A stretch of 64,000 bases of DNA from JAUIIK01 sp963709995 (GTDB taxonomy: Bacteria > Chloroflexota > Chloroflexia > Thermomicrobiales > CFX8). Within the stretch, counting starts at the first letter, position 1. The number at the start of each line of letters is the position of its first letter. Below the pieces are notes generated by a model that worked only from the letters and a program-made list of their open reading frames with translations, searched no databases and was not told where the DNA came from. The position numbers and the translations under genes are program-made. Of this stretch, positions 8,663 to 17,368 are shown piece by piece. The stretch is taken from NCBI GenBank assembly GCA_963709995.1, contig CAVPYN010000005.1, forward strand, positions 124,001-188,000. Reading direction: 5' to 3'.

Positions 8663-9325
8663 TTACATCCCGCCGCCCAGCACCTGCTGCATCCGGCTGC
8701 GGAAGATTGCGATGTGTTCTTCAAGAGCCTCTCGAACTTGATCTGCCTCCCCCTCCTCCAATCGGTTGACGATTTCATGGTGATGGTTGTAGGTCTGAGT
8801 AAGGTCGCCGGCATGTATGAACGAAAGGTGCCAGTAGCGCAGCATGGACGTGTTGATGTCGTCGACGACCCGGGCAAGATAGGCGTTGCCGCTTATCCCG
8901 GCCAGCACGCGATGGAAGGTCCGATCGGTCTGGATCGCCGTAAGGAAATCGCCAGCGGCGATGGCTGCACTTGCTTCGTCGACCAGCCGTCGCAGCTCCT
9001 CGATCTCTTCGGGTGAAACACGCATTGCCGCCGCGGCCGCCACCGGCGGCTCGACGAGTTCCCGGGCCGCGATAAGCTCCTGGAGATCGGAAAGCGAGAG
9101 CTCCGAAACCCAACTTCCCTTGCGCGGCGCGATCACCACCAGCCGCTCGTGCGCCAGTCGTTGAATCGCCTCCCGCAACGGCGTCCGGCCAACGTCGAGC
9201 GCCTCCATCATCTGACGCTCATCGAGCATCGTGCCGGGAGTAAGCTCGCCGGTCAGGATCAGATCTTTCAGCAGGCGATAGGCCTCATCCGCCTTTCGCG
9301 GCTTGGGCAACCCAGCGCCATTCAT
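8663..9325 (-). CDS. GntR-family transcriptional regulator (FCD/FadR subfamily)
   Basis: A winged-helix regulator of 220 residues from the chosen ATG at 9325, which has AGGTGG just upstream. A longer reading frame to 9427 exists but its extra 34 residues look unlike the family. The N-terminal domain has AYRLLKDLILTGELTPGTMLDERQMMEALDVGRTPLREA, split here into its two halves: the first helix and the recognition region VGRTPLREAIQRL. The all-helical FCD ligand domain follows, with the metal/ligand-binding His residues in DRTFHRVLAGISGN and YNHHHEIVNRLE. It is divergent from hyuA and heads the operon it probably controls. A palindrome in the shared intergenic region is its likely operator. The effector is probably an organic acid or amino-acid-like catabolite. 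Confidence 0.92.
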   Translation of the reverse strand: MNGAGLPKPRKADEAYRLLKDLILTGELTPGTMLDERQMMEALDVGRTPLREAIQRLAHERLVVIAPRKGSWVSELSLSDLQELIAARELVEPPVAAAAAMRVSPEEIEELRRLVDEASAAIAAGDFLTAIQTDRTFHRVLAGISGNAYLARVVDDINTSMLRYWHLSFIHAGDLTQTYNHHHEIVNRLEEGEADQVREALEEHIAIFRSRMQQVLGGGM

Positions 9326-9445
9326 CGATACCACCTGGCCAGATCGCCGCAAGCGAGCGCTCGGTACGTGCTTCTTTTCTCGATATTGATCGTGAGCCCG
9401 CGGCACAAACCGGCCATTCCCCCACATCGGCTAGAATACTCCTAA

Positions 9446-9460
9446 TATATCAGAGATATA
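9446..9460. promoter_or_regulatory. Candidate GntR operator palindrome in the divergent promoter region
   Basis: TATATC-AGA-GATATA, a perfect 6-bp inverted repeat with a 3-base centre, in an AT-rich island inside GC-rich DNA. It lies between the GntR gene (start 9325) and hyuA (start 9510). Its position and symmetry fit an operator for the adjacent GntR/FCD regulator, and nearby TAGAAT and TAATAT could be -10 elements. Binding is inferred. Confidence 0.45.
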
Positions 9461-9509
9461 CGAGATAGCAACGCGGTAGAAGCAAGGAACGGCAGGCGCG
9501 GAAAGAACA

Positions 9510-11558
9510 GTGACAGCCAGAATTGGGATTGACACCGGCGGGACGTTCACGGATGTCTGCATTATCGACACTGAGGGTCGGCTGACGATTCACAAACTCC
9601 CATCAACGCCGGATGATCCAAGCCGGTCCATTCTGAGTGGCGCGATCGAGGGTTTCCAGATTGCCGGCGTGCAGCCATCGGCCGTGAGCTATTTCGGCCA
9701 CGGCACGACCGTCGCGACCAACACGCTGCTCGAAGGTCGCGGCGCAAGGACCGGCGTGATCACCTCGGCGGGATTTCGCGACCTGCTGGAGATCGGTCGC
9801 CAGGAACGCCCGGATCTTTACGATCTGCAAGTGGAGAAACCGCCGACGCTCGTCCGACGCCGCGACAGGACCGAGGTTCCCGAGCGGATGCTCTACGACG
9901 GTACGGTCGAGCAACCACTTGACGAGCAGGCGGCCATAAACGCCATTCGAGTGTTGCGCGATCGCGGTCTGGAGGCGATCGCGGTCTGTTTTCTCTATAG
10001 CTACCTCTATCCCGAGCACGAACGACGAGTGCTGGCATTGCTTAGACAGGAAGCCCCGGAGATCTACTCGAGCGTTTCCCACCAGGTTCTCGCCGAATTC
10101 CGCGAGTATGAGCGACTCTCCACGACGGTCGTCAACGCCTACGTCGGCCCGGTCATGGCCGGATACATCGTTCGACTGAAAGAGCAACTCGAGGGACTCG
10201 GCATGCCGGCGTCGCCGTACATCACCCAGTCGAACGGGGGCCTGATCTCCCTGGATGTGGCCCGCGAACTTCCGGTTCGCACCGTTCTCTCAGGCCCGGC
10301 CGCTGGCGTCGTCGGGGCGGGAAGCGTTGCGGCCGCGGCGGGGCTGGCCAATGTCATCAGCTTTGACATGGGCGGCACCAGCACCGATGTCTCGCTTATC
10401 TCGAACGGGATGGCGCAAATCGGCATCGACTCCAGCGTGGCCGGTTATCCGATTCGCGCCCCGATGATCGACATCAACACCGTCGGGGCAGGTGGCGGCT
10501 CGATTGCCTGGATCGACTCCGGCGGCCACCTCAAGGTCGGTCCGCGCAGCGCCGGCGCTGAACCCGGACCGGCAGGCTATGGCCGCGGGGGGCTCGACGC
10601 GACCGTGACCGACGCCAACCTTGCACTCGGCATCCTCAATCGCGAGAGCCTGTTGGGCGGGCGAATGAAGGTCAACGCCGCGGCTGCCGATACTGCTATC
10701 GAAAAGCTCGCCGATGAACTCGGTCTCGACCCGATGGCGGTAGCTGAGGGCATCCTCTCAATCGTCAGCGTCAATATGGGCCGTGCCATCCGGGTCGTCT
10801 CGATCGAACGCGGCTACGATCCGCGTGATTTCACGCTGGTCGCCTTCGGCGGCGCGGGACCGCTTCACGCAGCGCGATTGGCACGCGAATTGGAGATTCC
10901 AGCAGTGCTCGTTCCAACCGTCCCCGGCGCGCTTTGCGCTCTGGGCCTGCTGCTATCAGATCTGAGAACGGACTTCTCACGAACGCTGACGAGTTCTGCG
11001 GACGCGAGTAGTCTGGATGCCTTGCAACAGGGATATGAGGAACTGGAACGAGAGGCGATGGCGTGGCTCGACAGGGAAGCCATCGATCCAGACAATCGGC
11101 GCCTGCGCAGAATCACCGACATGCGCTATGTTGGGCAGAATTACGAACTCGCTATCGACGTTCCCGGGGACTCCCTCGATGAACAGGCGCTCGATTCCAT
11201 CCTCGATCGCTTCCACGCCGAGCATGATCGAGCCTACGGCTACGGCGCGCCCGGCGAACCAGCACAATTCGTGACGCTGCGTCTCGAAGCTCGTGGCCTA
11301 GTACCCACACCAGAGTTCCAGGAGATCCCACGCGGGACCGGCACTCCAAACGCCCCCGACATCCGCCCGCTCTATCTGGCATCTGCTGGCGGGATGGTTG
11401 ACGCGCCGGTCTACCAGCGGGAGATCCTTCTAGCGGGTCAGACCTTCGAAGGACCGGCAATCATCGAGCAGATGGACTCGACGACACTCGTTCTTGAGGG
11501 ACAGTTCGTCGAAGTCGACCGCATCGGCAATCTGATGTTTCACGAAGGGAGCCGGTAG
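9510..11558 (+). CDS. hyuA: Hydantoinase/oxoprolinase family protein, subunit A
   Basis: A 682-residue protein starting with GTG at 9510. The N-terminal Hydant_A_N domain opens with IGIDTGGTFTDVCIID, the ASKHA phosphate-binding loop. The central Hydantoinase_A domain shows GGLISLDVARELPVRTVLSGPAAGVVGAG, split here as GGLISLDVA and TVLSGPAAGVVGAG, then SFDMGGTSTDVSLI and DINTVGAGGGSIAW. Family members are ATP-dependent ring-opening enzymes (N-methylhydantoinase, 5-oxoprolinase) or acetone-carboxylase-like, and work with subunit B. The next gene begins 3 bases later, so A and B form an operon. Length fits the family (about 680-700). Which ring is opened is unknown, but the neighbours point to a cyclic amide. 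Confidence 0.93.
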   Translation: MTARIGIDTGGTFTDVCIIDTEGRLTIHKLPSTPDDPSRSILSGAIEGFQIAGVQPSAVSYFGHGTTVATNTLLEGRGARTGVITSAGFRDLLEIGRQERPDLYDLQVEKPPTLVRRRDRTEVPERMLYDGTVEQPLDEQAAINAIRVLRDRGLEAIAVCFLYSYLYPEHERRVLALLRQEAPEIYSSVSHQVLAEFREYERLSTTVVNAYVGPVMAGYIVRLKEQLEGLGMPASPYITQSNGGLISLDVARELPVRTVLSGPAAGVVGAGSVAAAAGLANVISFDMGGTSTDVSLISNGMAQIGIDSSVAGYPIRAPMIDINTVGAGGGSIAWIDSGGHLKVGPRSAGAEPGPAGYGRGGLDATVTDANLALGILNRESLLGGRMKVNAAAADTAIEKLADELGLDPMAVAEGILSIVSVNMGRAIRVVSIERGYDPRDFTLVAFGGAGPLHAARLARELEIPAVLVPTVPGALCALGLLLSDLRTDFSRTLTSSADASSLDALQQGYEELEREAMAWLDREAIDPDNRRLRRITDMRYVGQNYELAIDVPGDSLDEQALDSILDRFHAEHDRAYGYGAPGEPAQFVTLRLEARGLVPTPEFQEIPRGTGTPNAPDIRPLYLASAGGMVDAPVYQREILLAGQTFEGPAIIEQMDSTTLVLEGQFVEVDRIGNLMFHEGSR

Positions 11559-11561
11559 CAC

Positions 11562-13220
11562 ATGATAACTGCCGGACGAGCCCTCGACCCGATCACCGTT
11601 GAAGTGATTGGATCGGCATTCAGGTCACTCGTAGAAGAAATGGGAACCAGCCTGATTCGCGCTTCCTATTCGACAAACATCAAGGAGCGGAGGGATTGTT
11701 CGACGATCCTCTTCGATGCACAGGGACGCACTCTCGCTCAAGCCGAACACATCCCCATCCATCTCGGCTCGCTGATGGGGCTCGTTGAGGAAATCCTGCG
11801 GCGACACGACCTGGAGTCGATCGACCCCGGAGACATGTTCATCGGGAACGATGCCTACACCGGCGGCGGTACACACCTGCCGGATATCGTCGTCCTGTCG
11901 CCGGTGTTCGTCGATGGAAAGATCGTCGGGTTCGTCAGCAATCTCTCCCATCATGCCGATTTCGTCGACCGCGGGCACGCGCACATCTACCAGGAGGGAC
12001 TGCGGATCCCGCCGGTCAAGATCTTCGACCGCGGAGAACTGCGTGAGGACATCCTCGAGTTCATCCTCCTCAACTGCCAGGTGCCGCGCGAGCGGTTGGG
12101 AGATCTTCGAGCCCAGTTCGCGGCGAACCGACTCGGAGTGAGGCGGATGCAGCGGCTCTGCGAGCGCTATGGCGTCGAAACGGTCCAGCTTGCCGGCGAT
12201 GCCCTGCTCGATTACGCGGAGCGTCAAACTCGCGCTGGCATCGCCCAGATTCCGGACGGAATCTACCGCTTCACCGATTTCTTTGACTGCGAGGGCCTTG
12301 GCGATCAAGAGCTGGAGTTCCAGGTTGCGGTCACCGTCGACGGCGATGAGATCCAACTTGACTTCACCGGCAACCCACCACAGGTCAGAGCCGGGCTCAA
12401 CATGGTCTGGACGGCCCTGCTTGCGACCTGCTACTACGCGGTCAAGATCGTCGTCGACCCGACGATCCTGCCGAACGCCGGCATGTACCGCCCGATCCAC
12501 GTCGCCGCTGAACCGGATAGCATCCTGAACTGCTCAGAACCAGCGGCGATCAATGGACGCACCCAGACCTGCCAGCGAGTCGTCGATCTGATCCTCGGCG
12601 CGCTGGCACAGGCCGTCCCCGAACGGGTTATCGCCGCCTGCACCGGATCAAACTCGTCGATCACCTTCTCCGGCATCGACCCACGCACCGGAATCTACTA
12701 CTCCTACCTGGAAACGCTCGGTGGGGGATTCGGGGCACGGGCGACGAAAGACGGGCTCGACGGGGTCCAGACGCATGTCACGAATACCAGCAATCTGCCG
12801 GTCGAAAGCCTCGAACAGGAGTACCCGATCATCGTCGAGCGCTACGAGCTTGCTTCCGGAACTGGCGGCTCGGGACGGCATCGTGGCGGCATGGCGCTAC
12901 GCCGTTCGGTCCGTGTCCTCAATCATCAGGCGGCCTTCGGTGGCTCGACCAGCCGGCGGCTCAGTTCACCATGGGGGCTGGATGGCGGGCTGCCAGGAGC
13001 GAGAGCATTGATCTCCCTGGACCGGCCAGATGGAAGTCACTACGAGGACACCGGCATTCCGACGTTGCTCGAATCCGGCGACGTCATCACGATCCAGACT
13101 GCTGGTTCGGGTGGCTATGGCCCGACGGGCGAACGGTCTCCCGACCAGATCCTCCAGGACATTGAGGACGAGGTCATCACACCTGCCCAGGCCCGGCGCG
13201 ACTACGGCGTCGATGTCTGA
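11562..13220 (+). CDS. hyuB: Hydantoinase/oxoprolinase family protein, subunit B
   Basis: A 552-residue partner of the preceding hyuA, 3 bases downstream. The Hydantoinase_B domain covers nearly the whole length. It opens with DPITVEVIGSAFRSLVEEMG and TSLIRASYSTNIKERRDCST, and continues with IHLGSLMG, NDAYTGGGTHLPDI and SNLSHHADFVDRGHA. The His/Asp-rich NDAYTGGGTHLPD region is typical of metal-linked catalysis in this family. The C-terminal end SGGYGPTGERSPDQILQDIEDE, quoted here in parts as SGGYGPTGERSPDQ, is also standard. It should act with HyuA as a heteromeric ATP-dependent hydrolase. No further gene follows for about 500 bases. Confidence 0.93.
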   Translation: MITAGRALDPITVEVIGSAFRSLVEEMGTSLIRASYSTNIKERRDCSTILFDAQGRTLAQAEHIPIHLGSLMGLVEEILRRHDLESIDPGDMFIGNDAYTGGGTHLPDIVVLSPVFVDGKIVGFVSNLSHHADFVDRGHAHIYQEGLRIPPVKIFDRGELREDILEFILLNCQVPRERLGDLRAQFAANRLGVRRMQRLCERYGVETVQLAGDALLDYAERQTRAGIAQIPDGIYRFTDFFDCEGLGDQELEFQVAVTVDGDEIQLDFTGNPPQVRAGLNMVWTALLATCYYAVKIVVDPTILPNAGMYRPIHVAAEPDSILNCSEPAAINGRTQTCQRVVDLILGALAQAVPERVIAACTGSNSSITFSGIDPRTGIYYSYLETLGGGFGARATKDGLDGVQTHVTNTSNLPVESLEQEYPIIVERYELASGTGGSGRHRGGMALRRSVRVLNHQAAFGGSTSRRLSSPWGLDGGLPGARALISLDRPDGSHYEDTGIPTLLESGDVITIQTAGSGGYGPTGERSPDQILQDIEDEVITPAQARRDYGVDV

Positions 13221-13718
13221 CCATGAGCGTCAGCCATCTGGATCCGGACGCGGCAATCGAGCCTGACGGTGACAGACGTTGCCTAATTCAGATCGTTCAG
13301 CAGCGTCTTCATTCTTAAAGGCGCTGCTGCTGGCGCTTCTTGGTCAAGTTTCCGTTGGGTCCCCGGGCCAGCGTTGATGGTGGTCCTGAGACGCGCCAGC
13401 GGCGGCGTCTCTACCGAGATCAGGCCATCATCTCCGTAAAAAATCCGGGCTAGTCGCTTCTCTGATTCTCTTGAGTCGAGTACCGCCCGCGCTCTTTGGC
13501 GATACATTCCTGTCTCGCTGTGCCCCAGTGGGGCGCCACGATTCGTATCAGCTACGTAGTTTGACTGAGTCGGGAAGCCTGAGACCCAAATACGTATATC
13601 TCACGATGCCAGGAACCTGAGAACCCTCTACCATCAAGACATACACAACTTATGCGCAGCTCCTCTGCCCGGCCACTAACCGGGTAGGTAGCGTTTCCAT
13701 CCCGGAAAGGAGACGGCG
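13221..13718. other. Intergenic stretch without a recognised gene
   Basis: About 500 bases between hyuB and the small gene at 13719. A 74-codon reading frame on the minus strand (13283-13507) has no recognisable motif and no clear ribosome-binding site. No RNA gene fold was found by eye. It probably carries the terminator of the hyu operon and the promoter of the following eight-gene run, but no convincing site could be picked out. Confidence 0.4.
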
Positions 13719-13958
13719 ATGACCGTCCAGACCGTTCGTCCCGCCACGCTCGAATCTCAGGCTACCCAGCTCCGCGAGGGATTCCCCGATCTCTACGCCT
13801 ATCTCGTCAAGCGCGACCGCAAGCTCGCGCGGGCGCTGAAACGGATCCCGAGTCCAGCTGACATCGAGCTCAGCGCGACCTGGAACCAGCGCAGATTCGT
13901 CCAGAAGACCGTGACGGACCTCGGCCCTGGTATCGAGGATCTTGCGAATGGACGCTAA
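13719..13958 (+). CDS. Small conserved-looking hypothetical protein (79 residues)
   Basis: A short soluble protein of 79 residues, strongly supported as a gene by the ribosome-binding site GAAAGGAG a few bases before the ATG and by its position 30 bases before an MFS gene on the same strand. The sequence is charged and probably helical, with no signal peptide, Cys cluster or membrane helix. A basic stretch (VKRDRKLARALKRI) sits in the middle. I do not recognise a family. It is the first gene of a run with an MFS transporter and six alpha-beta barrel paralogues, so it may be a small accessory or regulatory protein of that system. Confidence 0.65.
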   Translation: MTVQTVRPATLESQATQLREGFPDLYAYLVKRDRKLARALKRIPSPADIELSATWNQRRFVQKTVTDLGPGIEDLANGR

Positions 13959-13988
13959 CCACCTATTCAAACGACGGGGGAAGTACCA

Positions 13989-15218
13989 ATGCCGGCTTCA
14001 ACAACGGCAGCAAAGCGGTCGGGCATGTCCGAGCGACGAGTGCCGCTGATTCTCGCCCTCGCGGCGATGCTCGGGATGGTCAATATGGCGTCGCTCGGCG
14101 CGTTCATGCCGGACATCTCCGACGACCTCAATGTTTCTGTGCCGCTTCTCGGCCAGATCACGACAGTGACCTTCATCGGCGCGGCAATGATCAGCATCTT
14201 TTCCGGACCGCTGGCAGATCTGTACGGCAAGCGACGGCTACTCGTCATCGGGCTTTGTGCCGTCGCCACCAGCGCCTTCGGAACAATGCTCGCGCCTGAC
14301 TACGGCTGGCTGCTTGCCACCCGGATGATCTCGTCGGTCAGCGGCGGAATTCTGGCTGGTACGACGCTGGCCATGGCCGGGACCATCTTCGAGGGCGACG
14401 CGCGCCGCCGGGTGATGAGTTGGATCGCGTCCGGGATGGCCGCCGGGGCGATCGTCGGCATTCCATTTCTCACGATCGTCGCGTCGCTCTCATCGTGGCG
14501 TGGGGCCTACGCCGTCGTCAGTGCCGTTGCGCTCCTCTGGATACTGCTGATCAAGCTCCAGCTCCCGAACGACGCCGCGGACGGCGGTCGTCTGCGGGCC
14601 AGAAAGATCCTGGCCGCCTACCGGCCACTGATGCACAACCGCACGATGCTTCGTCTCTATGGATCTACGGTGCTCCGGGCCGTCGGCTGGGTCGGCATCC
14701 TGACCTATATCGGCGCGTATCTTGGAGACGAGCTTGGGCTGGAGACGTCCGAGATCGGCTGGGCGTACATGGCCGGCGGCGGCGGTTACTTCATTGGAAC
14801 GAAGATCGCTGGCGGACGGCTGGGCGGGCACGATCTCAAGGCGATATATGGGATCGGCACGATTGCCATGGGAGTCTTGCTCGGCCTGGCGGTCTCGCTG
14901 CCAGTTGGAGCGGCAACGGCCATTGGCATCATCGCACTCGCGGCGATCGCTGGCGGATTCGGTTGGGTCGCCCTGGTAACGCTGGTTTCAAGCAGTTCAC
15001 CGGCTGGTCAGGGCACGACGATGTCGCTGAACGCCGCCATGTTCCAGATCGGATCAGCGTTCGGCGGGCTCTGTGGAGGGCTGCTCCTGGCAATTGGCGG
15101 CTATGCCACCCTCGGTCTTGGCCTGATGGGGTTCGCCTTCCTGGCAGCCTCGCTCGTCTGGAGACCAGCGCCAGTTGAACTGCTCAGCCGGGGTCGGCTG
15201 GCATCCGCCAACGATTAG
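13989..15218 (+). CDS. MFS transporter
   Basis: A 409-residue major facilitator protein with about twelve hydrophobic helices. The motif-A loop between helices 2 and 3 reads GPLADLYGKRRLLVIG, which places it in the drug/H+ antiporter or arabinose-efflux style subgroup. The N-terminus before helix 1 is about 20 residues. It is the second gene of an eight-gene run that continues with six paralogous barrel proteins. It is therefore a candidate exporter or importer for the small molecule those proteins handle. The 30-base spacing from the preceding gene and the same strand support co-transcription. Confidence 0.9.
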   Translation: MPASTTAAKRSGMSERRVPLILALAAMLGMVNMASLGAFMPDISDDLNVSVPLLGQITTVTFIGAAMISIFSGPLADLYGKRRLLVIGLCAVATSAFGTMLAPDYGWLLATRMISSVSGGILAGTTLAMAGTIFEGDARRRVMSWIASGMAAGAIVGIPFLTIVASLSSWRGAYAVVSAVALLWILLIKLQLPNDAADGGRLRARKILAAYRPLMHNRTMLRLYGSTVLRAVGWVGILTYIGAYLGDELGLETSEIGWAYMAGGGGYFIGTKIAGGRLGGHDLKAIYGIGTIAMGVLLGLAVSLPVGAATAIGIIALAAIAGGFGWVALVTLVSSSSPAGQGTTMSLNAAMFQIGSAFGGLCGGLLLAIGGYATLGLGLMGFAFLAASLVWRPAPVELLSRGRLASAND

Positions 15219-15294
15219 CTATCTCATGCTTGCCACGAGAGGAGGCCGACGTCACAGACAGCCCGTTAGGACACGACTAGTGAGGGAGGATCCA

Positions 15295-15942
15295 TTGACC
15301 ATCACAATCATTCCGCAGCATCGCGTTGTTCCCGGAAAGCTCGGGGCCGCCATCGAGCTCTTCGCGGAGGGCAAACATCTCGCACTGAAGCACGGCGCGA
15401 GCGATGTCCACGTACGCAGATTCGTTGTCGGCGGACAGATCGCAGGCGTGCATCAGGCGATGATCAGTTTCGACTCGATGAGCGCCTACGGCGACTACGC
15501 GGCCTCGATCAATGCCGACCCGGCGTTTCAGCAGTTTGTCGCCCGGATCACCGCGGCCGATTCCCCGCTGCCGGGCATTTCGATGCTGCAAACGTCAACG
15601 CTCGCGAGATTCGGTTCCGACGTCTTCGGGGATGTCGCGCTCGTCCGTCGCTGGCAGGTCCAGCCGGGGCGGATGGACGAGTTCCTGAGCCTCGTCGAGG
15701 AGGTCGTTCGGGCCAGCAACGAGCCCAATTTGCATGTCGCGGTGTCGAGAATCAACCTTGGCGGGGAACTCTCCGGGCAGGTCGTGACCGCTGGCGCGCT
15801 CAACAGCATGGCAAGCCTCGGCGCCTACATGGATCGGCTGGAGCACGACGCTGAACTACTGCGCCTCCAGGCTCAAGCGTTTGGCTCGGACAGCCCGGCA
15901 CGGCTGCTGGGCATGGCGATCAGCGTTGAGGTGCCGGTGTAG
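15295..15942 (+). CDS. Tandem-duplicated dimeric alpha-beta barrel protein, paralogue 1
   Basis: A 215-residue protein with two similar halves of about 100 residues. I place the start at TTG 15295, behind GAGGGAGGA; the open frame extends upstream to 15175, but that would overlap the MFS gene and adds unrelated residues. Both halves show the pattern beta strand, then VxPGKxxxx or VQPGRMDEF, a helix, a GG-containing turn (VVGGQIAG; LGGELSG), a strand, and a helix after SMSAYGDY or SMASLGAY. This order resembles the ferredoxin-like dimeric alpha-beta barrel superfamily (NIPSNAP, ABM, EthD-type). The fold assignment is inference. First of six paralogues in tandem. No catalytic residues can be assigned. 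Confidence 0.75.
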   Translation: MTITIIPQHRVVPGKLGAAIELFAEGKHLALKHGASDVHVRRFVVGGQIAGVHQAMISFDSMSAYGDYAASINADPAFQQFVARITAADSPLPGISMLQTSTLARFGSDVFGDVALVRRWQVQPGRMDEFLSLVEEVVRASNEPNLHVAVSRINLGGELSGQVVTAGALNSMASLGAYMDRLEHDAELLRLQAQAFGSDSPARLLGMAISVEVPV

Positions 15943-15991
15943 GACAGGTGCATAGGAGTCGAAGTCATCACCAAGAGGAGAACACAGACCA

Positions 15992-16663
15992 ATGACAATC
16001 AGAAGAACAGACTTCTGGGAGGTGAAGCCGGGAAGAAGGGGCGAGTTCGTTGAAGCATTCAACGACCTGAAGCAGGCGATCGGGGCACATGTGGATCCGA
16101 TCGTCCGACTGATGCTCGTCAGCCACGGTCAGGCTGGACCACCGGGTCTGACGACCGGCCATTGCCTTGCCGTCGCTGATTTCGAAACCGGTGAAGCGTA
16201 CGGAAACTTTCTTGATGCCGCCAGTTCCGACGACGCTATTCAGCAAATCTGGAGCGGGCTGCACAGCCAGACGTCGCCGGTCGCGCACCGGGGAACCGGA
16301 CTGCTGCACAGGTTCAACGAAGGCGGCGCGCCAGCCCCACCCGCTACCGGATCGGTCACTCTGGTGCGTGCCTGGAAGATCGCTCCGGGAATGGACGAGG
16401 TCGCGAGGGCTGCTGGAGCAGTCGTGAACAAGCATGCGGAAGAACTTGGCGGGCACTTCCAGGTCATGCGCCCGGTAACCGGACTATCTGGCGGGCCGAA
16501 CGCGATCGTCTCCCACACCTTCCCTAACTGGGCCGGCCTCGGACAGTTCCTCGACCGGCTGAACAACGATCCAGAGATCCAGGAGGTCGCCGCTTCGTTC
16601 AGGAGCGCGACGCCGACCGGCCAGATCGTCGGGACCCACATCGCGACAACGATCGCCTCATAG
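15992..16663 (+). CDS. Tandem-duplicated dimeric alpha-beta barrel protein, paralogue 2
   Basis: A 223-residue protein, 49 bases after paralogue 1, behind GAGGAGA. The N-terminal half opens MTIRRTDFWEVKPGRRGEFV, and the second half, from about residue 117, opens VTLVRAWKIAPGMDEVARAA. The shared signature is an aromatic-rich first strand followed by a K/A-PG turn, and later a G-G turn before strand 3. The two halves are joined by a short Pro/Ala-rich linker (GGAPAPPATGS). It most resembles paralogue 3 in its first strand. Same inferred barrel fold; function unknown. Confidence 0.75.
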   Translation: MTIRRTDFWEVKPGRRGEFVEAFNDLKQAIGAHVDPIVRLMLVSHGQAGPPGLTTGHCLAVADFETGEAYGNFLDAASSDDAIQQIWSGLHSQTSPVAHRGTGLLHRFNEGGAPAPPATGSVTLVRAWKIAPGMDEVARAAGAVVNKHAEELGGHFQVMRPVTGLSGGPNAIVSHTFPNWAGLGQFLDRLNNDPEIQEVAASFRSATPTGQIVGTHIATTIAS

Positions 16664-16693
16664 AACAACCCGTATGACAGGAGGGAAGAGAGC

Positions 16694-17356
16694 ATGACGG
16701 TACGACGAGTTGATAGTTGGCAGGTGAAACCGGGCCAGTTTCAGGCATTCACCGCACGGATCGCAGCATTCGCGGACGCCGCCAAGTCCCACGGCGTGGC
16801 GCCGGTCACCCTGCTCCGGACGAGCTCGGGAGGTCTGGAAGCGGGCGCTTACCACGCCTTCGCCGACTGGGAATCAATGGAAGCCTATGGCGCATTCACG
16901 GACGCGGCCATGCAGGACGAACAAGTCCAGGCAACGTTTGCCGCGCTCTTCGCCGAAGATGCTCCGGCGGTCTCCGCGGGTTCGTCACAAATGGTCAAAC
17001 TGGGCGCGTTCGGCGCCGAAGAACCGCTCAACCAGCCTGGCGTCGCCGCGATCGTACGATCCTGGGCCGTTGCCCCCGGCCAGCATTCCGTTGTAACCGA
17101 CAATATCGAAAGGGTTGCCAACCTCTACGGCCATACGAACGGTCACTGGAACGTCTGGGATGTGCTTGCCGCCGGCACGGTGGGCGGCCCGCAAGTGCTT
17201 ACCGCTGCGGTTTTCCCGAATATGACCGAACTTGGAGCGTACAGCGACGACATGCGCCGCAATCCGCGGGTTGCCGAACTGATAGCCGGAGTTGCGAACC
17301 TGGATCATCCACCGCGCATGCTGGGCGCGACGATCGTCCGCGTCGTCACGTACTAG
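16694..17356 (+). CDS. Tandem-duplicated dimeric alpha-beta barrel protein, paralogue 3
   Basis: A 220-residue two-domain protein, 30 bases downstream of paralogue 2, behind AGGAGGGAAG. Domain 1 begins MTVRRVDSWQVKPGQFQAF and contains HAFADWESMEAYGAF; domain 2 begins near residue 118 with VAAIVRSWAVAPGQHSVV and ends with GATIVRVVTY. The final hydrophobic strand is shared with the other paralogues. The ADWESMEAYG wording is like that seen in stress-responsive and NIPSNAP-type barrels, where the strand and following helix form the dimer interface. Its biological role is not known to me. Confidence 0.75.
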   Translation: MTVRRVDSWQVKPGQFQAFTARIAAFADAAKSHGVAPVTLLRTSSGGLEAGAYHAFADWESMEAYGAFTDAAMQDEQVQATFAALFAEDAPAVSAGSSQMVKLGAFGAEEPLNQPGVAAIVRSWAVAPGQHSVVTDNIERVANLYGHTNGHWNVWDVLAAGTVGGPQVLTAAVFPNMTELGAYSDDMRRNPRVAELIAGVANLDHPPRMLGATIVRVVTY

Positions 17357-17368
17357 AAAGGAGTCCCC

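Noticed and set aside
9326..9427. N-terminal extension of the GntR regulator
   Set aside because: The 34 extra residues do not look like the family, and the ATG at 9325 has AGGTGG at the right distance.
13283..13507. 74-codon minus-strand frame after hyuB
   Set aside because: No ribosome-binding site, no motif, and no partner gene; treated as chance.
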